Part shown: in pieces, positions 57,710-64,000 of the stretch
Layout: every line of letters starts with the position of its first letter
Position numbering within the stretch: position 1 is the first letter of the stretch
Origin: Aulostomus chinensis
Taxonomy: Eukaryota > Chordata > Actinopteri > Syngnathiformes > Aulostomidae
Length of the DNA: 64,000 nt
Direction of reading: 5' to 3'
NCBI GenBank assembly: GCA_037954235.1
Contig: JBBMOA010000016.1
Span: 36,001-100,000 of the forward strand
Notes under the pieces: generated by a model
What the model saw: only the letters and a program-made list of their open reading frames with translations
Told to the model about the DNA's origin: nothing
Database searches by the model: none
Made by a program: the position numbers and the translations under genes

Positions 57710-57832
57710 CTGTATTGATCTTGAAACTTTCTTTCATCTGTGAGCTGAAAACGTTTTCAGGAACTCCCCTGGGATCTTCCGACTCTCCATCCATCAGTGG
57801 ATCCAGGCGAACTTCTGGTTTGTTTCTTTCAG
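57710..57832 (-). CDS. Orphan exon candidate, 123 bp
   Basis: An open, phase-preserving segment (2 + 40 codons + 1) lies between a pyrimidine-containing acceptor ending TTGGCAG and a donor G|GTGACT. It would code for residues including ERNKPEVRLDPLMDG and VPENVFSSQMKESFKINT, a composition typical of real protein. It lies between kcng3 and the BEN-domain gene, and I recognise no family and see no partner exons. It could be an exon of an unseen minus-strand gene, an alternative exon, or chance. Confidence 0.3.
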
Positions 57833-58289
57833 CTGCCAATGGACAAAGTGAAGAGAAGCAACACATCTTCCTCCTCCCCCTCCCCCTCCTCCTCTTGAGC
57901 TGCTGAATCTTCATGGAGCAGCTAAGACATGACATCCCACATGCCTCCCCTCATGTCTCACATTTCATTTTTCCTTCTGTTCTTTTTCATCTCATTACTT
58001 CTTTAGTTGCCTAAAATAAACATTGACTCCCCCTCATTTTAAAGATGTCATAGCGACGTTAGATGCAGATATTAAATTCTCTCCATACTCTCATATTCTC
58101 CAGATCTGATGATCAGATTCTGACCATGAATAATCTGCAGCTGATTGATGCGATGGCTCCACCTGCTGGACATTTATATAAACTGATAAGTGTTTTTTAT
58201 TCTGTTTCTCACATGGCCTGGGTGTATTCCAATAGTCCGTTCATCTTAGGGAGGGTTCTATCTGAGTCACGTGACCTAGAGGTGTCCAT

Positions 58290-58953
58290 GACTGCGTCCG
58301 AATGGCCAAGTAGGTCTGATGGTAGGTCTCAGAGCAGGTCGGAGGCTGTCCCAAACCACAACTGGCGTGAGTAGCGACCTACTTCTCAACCTAAATTCCA
58401 GCCTAAACACGCCCACATTGTAGGTCGGTTCAGGTGCATCCTACGGAGCAACCTATGGCCCACAATGCACCGCGGACTTCTTCTTCGTCCCCTAAAAACT
58501 TGTGGACCCTCAAGCCAAGTTAGCGCCACCAACAGTCTCCCATTCTGATGAACACCAACATTTATAGTCGTTGTTGATGACTAAAGGTGCGTTAATGTGC
58601 TTAATAATAGAGAATGAGTGATGGTCCGCTCAGAGTGGAGTGCAGTACCACAGTCAGGCCAGCAGGTGGGGCTTTCGTTGGTGCTGTCTACCTATTTGCG
58701 GTATCTGTGCTCTGCCAGCAGAGGTCACAACTGAAGCACTTTGGCGCTACTATGGGTTTTTCCTTCAGTCTGAATTCTTGCTTGTGTTGCACGTCGCGTT
58801 GGACAAAAGCGTCTGCTAAATGAATTGTAGAAGTGTAGGTCGTCTGCTGGCAGAGCAGTTCCTTATTATCGTCGTAGGTTGTCCGAATGGTGCCGCCGTG
58901 TTTAAGTTGTAGGAGTAGGACGTAGGTTGGTACTTGGCAATTCGGACGCAGCC
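58290..58953. mobile_element. Non-coding inverted-repeat element, possibly PIF/Harbinger-type
   Basis: Left end GACTGCGTCCGAATGGCCAA and right end, in reverse complement, GGCTGCGTCCGAATTGCCAA match at 17 of 20 bases; a CAT triplet flanks each side (58287-58289, 58954-58956). A 3-bp duplication would suit Harbinger. Near 58798 it carries the frequent fish motif AAAAGCGTCTGCTAAATGAA, a SINE/LINE tail text. Confidence 0.55.
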
Positions 58954-59051
58954 CATGTGATGGGAGCAGCTGGAACTGTAGGACTCTGACGAAGGAGCTC
59001 CAGCCTCCTCTGTTAGCTCCTCTGTTAGCATCGGTACACCGGAGTGTCTTC

Positions 59052-59876
59052 TAGTGATGTGTCGTTCGCGAACGAGCCGGCTCTAAGAGCCGATGCTTTG
59101 TAGTGAACGAGAAGAGCCGATGCCCGTCGGAGGGAGCCGAATCTTCAGCCGCCTGCTCAGCAGCGGTCTGTTCATGGCTCCGTTCCGCGGAGAATCCATG
59201 CAGGCGGGGGCGGGAGTTTATTTAGATGGGCACATCATACGGCCAATCACATGCGATGACAGACCAGGCTCATACCATTATGTGAAAGAAGGAAGGGGGA
59301 CAGACGCTCCAAACACCGTGAATGTAGTGGTACAGGCCAGGCACACACACGGCAGAGAGAAATTCCACAGCTGATGCTGTACTGGAGGTGAGGTCCTACC
59401 TTCAGGAGCCCCTCATCCAGAGAGCTGAAGACCCACTGAAATGGTGGGAGGCCAAGGCTTCATGCTACCCACGCCTGGTTAAGGTAATGGTAGGAAGACT
59501 CTGCGTTGTAGCAACATCGGTCCCCTCAGAGAGAGTCTTCTCAAAGACAGGACAAATTGTAACAGAGAGGAGAAATAGGATCAGCCCATCCAAACTGAGG
59601 CATCTGGCTTTCCTGAATGCCAATCTCCACTAGACAATCTGTTCATACTTTGTTCATTTGATTTGTATGTTTGATTTGTTTGATTGCTGTGGCTGTGTTC
59701 AGTTTTAAAAGTTTCATACATAAAAATAAAGCGTTTATGAAAACACTGAATCAAAAATTGCTTGTGATACTGAATGAAAACTGAAGAGCCATTTGGGAGC
59801 CGTAAGAGCCAGCTCTTCTAAGAGAGCCGAGCCAAAGGAGCCGAATCTCTGAGAAGAGTCCGAATGCCCATCCCTA
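59052..59876 (+). mobile_element. hAT transposon deletion derivative
   Basis: Perfect 8-bp duplication GTGTCTTC (59044-59051, 59877-59884), with termini TAGTGATG and TAGGGATG in inverted order. Sub-terminal GAGCCG/CGGCTC repeats occur at both ends. Inside only the last part of the transposase survives (59388-59633). Too short to move alone, but its ends look intact. Confidence 0.85.
59388..59633 (+). pseudogene. hAT transposase C-terminal dimerisation segment
   Basis: 81 codons with PLKWWEAKASCYPRL, ATSVPSERVFSKTGQIVTER and SKLRHLAFLNANL, the standard hAT family C-terminal dimerisation domain, as in Ac/ZBED-type proteins. The zinc-finger and catalytic parts are missing. Confidence 0.8.
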
Positions 59877-59884
59877 GTGTCTTC

Positions 59885-61460
59885 CTGCCACTCAGCTGTT
59901 CACCACAACAACCAATCAGCACCATCATCAGATGCGCTTGAGCCTCCAGGGAGGTTTGTTCCTGTACTTTGATAGAACAGTTCTACTATTATTATACACT
60001 TAACTACTTTTACTGCAGGACCAATGTAACAAGCCAAATTCCATTTTCCAAATGTAGTTCAGCCCATAGTTCAGTACTTGCCTTTCTCCCCTGTGGCCAT
60101 TAAACTCTGTAGCTAACTACCATCCGGTCATTGTTCTTATTTGTACCTACACTGGTGCACTTTTCCATATTCCTATTCATACATTTTTTGATGTTGTTGT
60201 TTTTGTTGAATATATATCATTTTTGCAAATGTGTATTTTTATATTTCCATTTATATATTTCTATTGAACTATTTATCTTAATTGGTATCAACATGTATAT
60301 GATGAGACACAACAGAATCAAATATTACTTGAAGAAAATCTCCAGATGGCTTCATTTTCACCATATTCATATTTGTGTTGATTTTTATCTGTCAACAGGA
60401 GGCAGGACATGGATGCAGAGGCGCAGTGAGAGTCCATTGCTATGGGTGATATCATGCTGAGTGATCAAGCTTACCGACTGAACTTGCTAAAGCTATAATA
60501 ACACAGCCTTATCAGACATTAGCATTATAAAATTATCCTGTTTGTGAGTGAATAAGTTAGCAATTCATTCAATTTGTATTAATATTTGAATCTGGACTGT
60601 TAATATTATGGTTCTTCTTATCATGCTCTTGTAGCGAAGGCTCTGGATCTCTGAAGGCTGGGTGTAACTTCATGTCTTGGTCTCTTCGAGGGCAAGAACA
60701 GTACAGGACACTTAGCTTGTTGTGCTTTACTCAGAGTTCACAACAGCCACACACATTAACAATTGAGGCCTGAGCTATCACTGATTATAGACCAACTTAA
60801 TAGAGCACAGAGTGCTCCTTCAAATACACCGCAGTTCAGTATTGGACTCTTCAAGTTTGCATGATCATGGATTCCTTAGTTTTGATCTTTGTCTTTCTGT
60901 GAATCACCTGTCTTGTCTGTTAATCAATCCTCATCATTCTCTCAGCCAGGGCCGGCCGAGGCATAAGCGCACTAAGTGGCTGCTTGGGGGCCCCTAAAGG
61001 CTCAGGCCGGCACAGCTCTCAGCCAATCGTCTGCTTCCTGCCATTTTAGGTTCTCTCCGGTGGTTGAGTACCAAGCACTTCTTGTCTTCATGACACATTA
61101 TAATAAGAATATTGATCAGATGATTCATGTTTGATCATAGTAAAGAATGAAGAGGAACTTTTATTTCCAAAAACAAAGTTGTGAGAAAGAAAAGCTGGAT
61201 GTCCACAGCACAAACAGAAAAACAGCATGTACAGTTTTAGTCACCTCACAAATCTGTAGGACAGGTCGGATCAGGATGACGAAGAGGAGGAACATGTGGA
61301 GGTCAGTTTAAGGGTGTCCATTTGTGCGTCACAAACGTCACAGTCAGACAAATACACCAGAACTCAACCTGCCGTCACCAGACGCGCCACCATGACTGAG
61401 GAGATGGGCATGCATACATGCGCACACGCAAGGACGCACGCGTACACACAAACCTGAGAC
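59885..61460. other. Spacer upstream of kcng3 and downstream of the BEN-domain gene
   Basis: No exon seen. A short piece at 60945-61010 (CAGGGCCGGCCGAGGCATAA) resembles the end of a fish DNA transposon. The left part of the BEN gene 3' UTR may reach into this stretch. Confidence 0.35.
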
Positions 61461-61461
61461 A

Positions 61462-61467
61462 TTTATT
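61462..61467 (-). terminator. Candidate polyadenylation signal of the BEN-domain gene
   Basis: AATAAA on the minus strand, about 160 bases past the stop codon at 61629. Confidence 0.3.
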
Positions 61468-61553
61468 CCTGACTGAGTGTGCAAAAAATGAAATATAAAA
61501 ACAAACATAATGATAATTAGGAACTAATTTAACAAATGAAATACCTCCTACAG

Positions 61554-61588
61554 ACTCACTCACTCACTCACTCACTCACTCACTCACA
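61554..61588. repeat. (CACT)n microsatellite
   Basis: Eight near-perfect CACT units just past the stop codon of the BEN-domain gene, probably in its 3' UTR. Confidence 0.85.
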
Positions 61589-61628
61589 CTGGTCCAAACA
61601 TCTGTTCCAGTGGCTGAGTTGCTCCCCA

Positions 61629-62504
61629 TCAGAGGAACCGAGGGTCTCGATTAGCTCTCCGGGAACGAAAGCGGATCTCTGACAGTTTGGAGTTGATTCC
61701 GGAACCGATGACACCTTTCCTGGCTAAAGGAAAACGTGCCAAGATGGCATCTGAGCAGAAACAGAAGATGAGTGTTATTGAGGAAAGACAATTAACGTAC
61801 CACTGAATGTCTGCTACCTACTGAAGATGGCGTTGATTTTGTGTGGGTTGAGTGCACTGCGTTGAGTGTGGGAGGCGGGCCGCCGGCTTTGCCCCCCTCG
61901 CAGGTTACTGTTCATCAAAGTGTTCATGTCAAATACACCAAGCAGCAATGTTCGTGCCATCGCTGTGGGAGACTGAGCCTGACTGGCTGCCTGCCATGAG
62001 CGAACATCACACAGAACACCAGACCCTGGATACACCTCCACCTGGCTCACCTGGACATACAGACTTAGGGTTACCATTCAGTTTAAACTGGATCAGATCC
62101 GGTGGTTCAGTATAACCCAGATGCAAACATTCTCACATGGTCTTTGGCATCTCCAGCAGCACACTGGCTCTGTGAGCAGCTCCTCCTCAGCTCCTCCATG
62201 TTGGTCTGGCTGCAGAGGGGTGCCTCCTCACCCATGTGACTCCCTAGGTCTGCTCCTCCTGGTGCCTCTTCATCCTCTGAGCCCATTGGGCCGCACAGGT
62301 CTGCTAGGTCTGCACTCAGCTCCTCCTGTCCAGGCGGTAGGACGCGGAGGTGAGGGCTGATATCACCTTCCTGATTGGTTGTAGCAGGGAGCAGATGTGA
62401 GTATGGAGCGTAACTGTCACTCATGGTTGTTGTCGTGGGGACAGAATGATGAGTGTTGACCTGACCCAGTGTTTGCCACATGGTTGACAGGAGCCCTGGG
62501 ATTT
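61629..62504 (-). CDS. BEN-domain protein, C-terminal three exons (gene starts beyond window or in unseen exons)
   Basis: Three minus-strand exons join in frame: 62137-62504, 61822-62050 and 61629-61750, with GT-AG borders and phases 0 and 1; stop at 61629-61631. They code for about 239 residues. The first exon is a low-complexity acidic linker (MWQTLGQVNTHHSVP, GPMGSEDEEAPGGADLGSHM). The last two form a BEN-like domain: VEVYPGSGVLCDVRSW, then SPTAMARTLLLGVFD, MNSNLRGG, LNPHKINAIF, and a final KGVIGSGINSKLSEIRFRSR helix. BEN domains bind DNA or chromatin and occur in BEND, NACC and BANP proteins; I cannot decide which family member this is. The first exon starts with two bases of a split codon, so at least one upstream exon exists. 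An AATAAA at 61462-61467 could end the transcript. Confidence 0.7.
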
Positions 62505-62733
62505 CTGGGAAACAGTGAAATCAAAGAGAACATTCCATACGGGGCAGACACAGACGTGTTTACACAACAGGCCTGGGGCGCGTACTCTGAAGCAGGGTTA
62601 GAGGGTTAGCCGTGGAACTTCAAAGCTTGTTTAGGCATTCAGGTGACCTGCAGGCTAGGAGCTAAGATACAGTAAGAGGTCAGAGCATGAAAATATACAT
62701 TATAACATATACAAATAAAAGATTTCAGAACAA

Positions 62734-63110
62734 GGGCTGCACGGTGGTGCAGTGGTCAACACTGTGGCCTCACAGCAAGAAGGTAGGGGGTTCAAGTCCC
62801 AGCTCGGGCACAGGATCTTCCTGTGTGAGTCTCCATGTTCTCCCTGTTCCTGCTGGGTTCTCTCTGGTACTCCAGCTTCCTCCACATTCCAAAGACATCA
62901 ATTTGGGGACGAGGCTGATTGATTCTCTAAATTGACCGTAGGTGTGAATGTGAGTGTGAATGGTTGTTCGTCTCTGTGTGTTGGCCCTGTGATGGACCGG
63001 CGACCTGTCCAGGGTGAACCCCGCCTCTCGCCTGTAGATGCTGGGATAGGCTCCACCCCCCCGCAACCCTTACTAGTGAGGAATAAGCGGAAGATGACGA
63101 TGGATGGATG
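62734..63110 (+). mobile_element. Full-length tRNA-headed SINE
   Basis: Best copy in the window: head GGGCTGCACGGTGGTGCAGT with a B-box-like GGTTCAAGTCC, a body, and a GGATGGATG tail. A perfect 13-bp duplication GATTTCAGAACAA lies at 62721-62733 and 63111-63123. Confidence 0.85.
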
Positions 63111-63123
63111 GATTTCAGAACAA

Positions 63124-63519
63124 CAAAAGCACATGTACACTCATCTATAAGTATTTTCTCCCACGACAGTGGACCACAGAAACACAGTAGTAATGTGTTT
63201 ACAGCATTCACATCGATGACATCACACTGTAACATGATGCCATCAATGAGTTGTCTGATAGGTGAAGACATTTCAAATATACTTCAGCTTCACCACAATG
63301 ACCTTGACTGAGTGGTGATACTGAGGATGAGGAGGATGGTGATTTATTCTTTGATGATCTGTGTGGAGGTGAGGAGGAGTGATAAAGGTGATGTGTGCTG
63401 CTGCATTGTCTCTGTGTGCTGGTTTTTACTGCAGTGATATTACACACTGGGACTAACAGCAGGGTGGGGGTTGGGTAAGGTGAGCCGGTTCTCTGATGAT
63501 GTGGCCTTTAATTCAGACA
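63124..63519. other. Spacer or intron of the BEN-domain gene
   Basis: A serine-rich minus-strand frame at 63208-63447 (SPSSSSSVSPLSQ) could be part of an upstream exon of the BEN gene, but I cannot place its splice sites with confidence. Confidence 0.25.
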
Positions 63520-63825
63520 TGGTCCATCGACACCCTCTTCTTCTTTGTTTGCGTGTTCTCTCTGTGGATACAGGGGTTCTCTCAGGGTGCTCAGGCTTCC
63601 TCTCACATGCCAAAAATATACTTGTTTGATTAATTGGAGACTCGAAATCGCCTTTAGGTGTGAATGTGGGAGTGACTGGTTGTCTGTTTCCATATATGAG
63701 CCCAGTGATGGACTAGTCACCGGTCCAGGTGTGCCCCGCCTCTAACCCAGCGAAGATATGTTCCAGCCCCCCCACCCCCACCCCCGTACTAAACAGAATA
63801 AGTGGTTGACGATGGATGAAAACTG
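63520..63825 (+). mobile_element. Old, diverged SINE copy
   Basis: Same element order as the other SINEs (GTGTTCTCTCTGTGGATACA, GTGTGAATGTGGGAGTGACT, GGTGTGCCCCGCCTCTAACC, then AATAAGTGG and GATGGATGA), but strongly diverged. Confidence 0.5.
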
Positions 63826-64000
63826 GTCCTCATTCGCTTCAAGATTAATATTACTTATATAAAAGAGCAAAATCAGAGCTAATGGTGATGAGCAGGTGTA
63901 GAAAAAAACAATGACACAGCATGAGAGGAAAAATTGTCTTTTAACAGATGGAAATGGCATGCAGACCCAGGAGCCATGGAGACAAGCCACCCAAAGACAC

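Noticed and set aside
62734..63110. tRNA gene in the SINE head
   Set aside because: A- and B-box-like text is there but no proper cloverleaf or anticodon arm; it is the tRNA-derived promoter of the SINE.

Overview
The window is vertebrate nuclear DNA, almost certainly from a ray-finned (teleost, probably percomorph) fish. Its protein-coding exons are split by GT-AG introns, they match well-known vertebrate genes, and the introns and spacers are full of fish-type transposons (RTE/Rex3-like and I/Nimb-like LINEs, Tc1, piggyBac and hAT elements, tRNA-headed SINEs). No bacterial or CRISPR features are present. All four genes recognised lie on the minus strand, so gene order in transcription sense runs from high to low coordinates.

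Layout. 1-1640: pieces of LTR retroelements, one with a near-perfect proline-tRNA primer-binding site. 2234-6991: a hAT-type MITE holding a SINE, a second SINE, a DIRS-like remnant, an L2-type tail and a piggyBac remnant. 9294-31795: a complete eml4 gene, 23 coding exons joined in frame to 978 codons plus stop; intron 9 holds a complete RTE/Rex3-like LINE and intron 1 a degraded Tc1 transposon. 32.1-33.2 kb: the eml4 CpG-rich 5' end, a 21-base G run and an unassigned ORF. 33241-50622: tspan14 (TspanC8 tetraspanin), 8 coding exons joined in frame to 268 codons plus stop. Its last intron holds a 4.2-kb purine/pyrimidine-alternating satellite and its first coding intron a three-level nest of retrotransposons. 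53134-54508: kcng3 (Kv6.3, a silent voltage-gated K+ channel subunit) in two exons. 54.8-61.2 kb: microsatellites, a truncated Rex3-like copy, three terminal-inverted-repeat elements and one orphan exon candidate. 61629-62504: the last three exons of a BEN-domain gene whose 5' part lies beyond the window.

The genes do not form an operon or obvious pathway: EML4 binds microtubules, TSPAN14 escorts the protease ADAM10, KCNG3 modifies Kv2 channels, and BEN-domain proteins act on chromatin. EML4 and KCNG3 are also neighbours on human 2p21. A tspan14 gene between them, with no cox7a2l visible, differs from the human order.

The most unusual parts are the 4.2-kb alternating array (even-length units of about 24-30 bp, each with an inverted repeat), the nested LINE stack with readable target-site duplications at two levels, and a few open exon-like segments that I could not assign. 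I found no new enzymatic or defence system. All calls come from reading the sequence; no database search was run.
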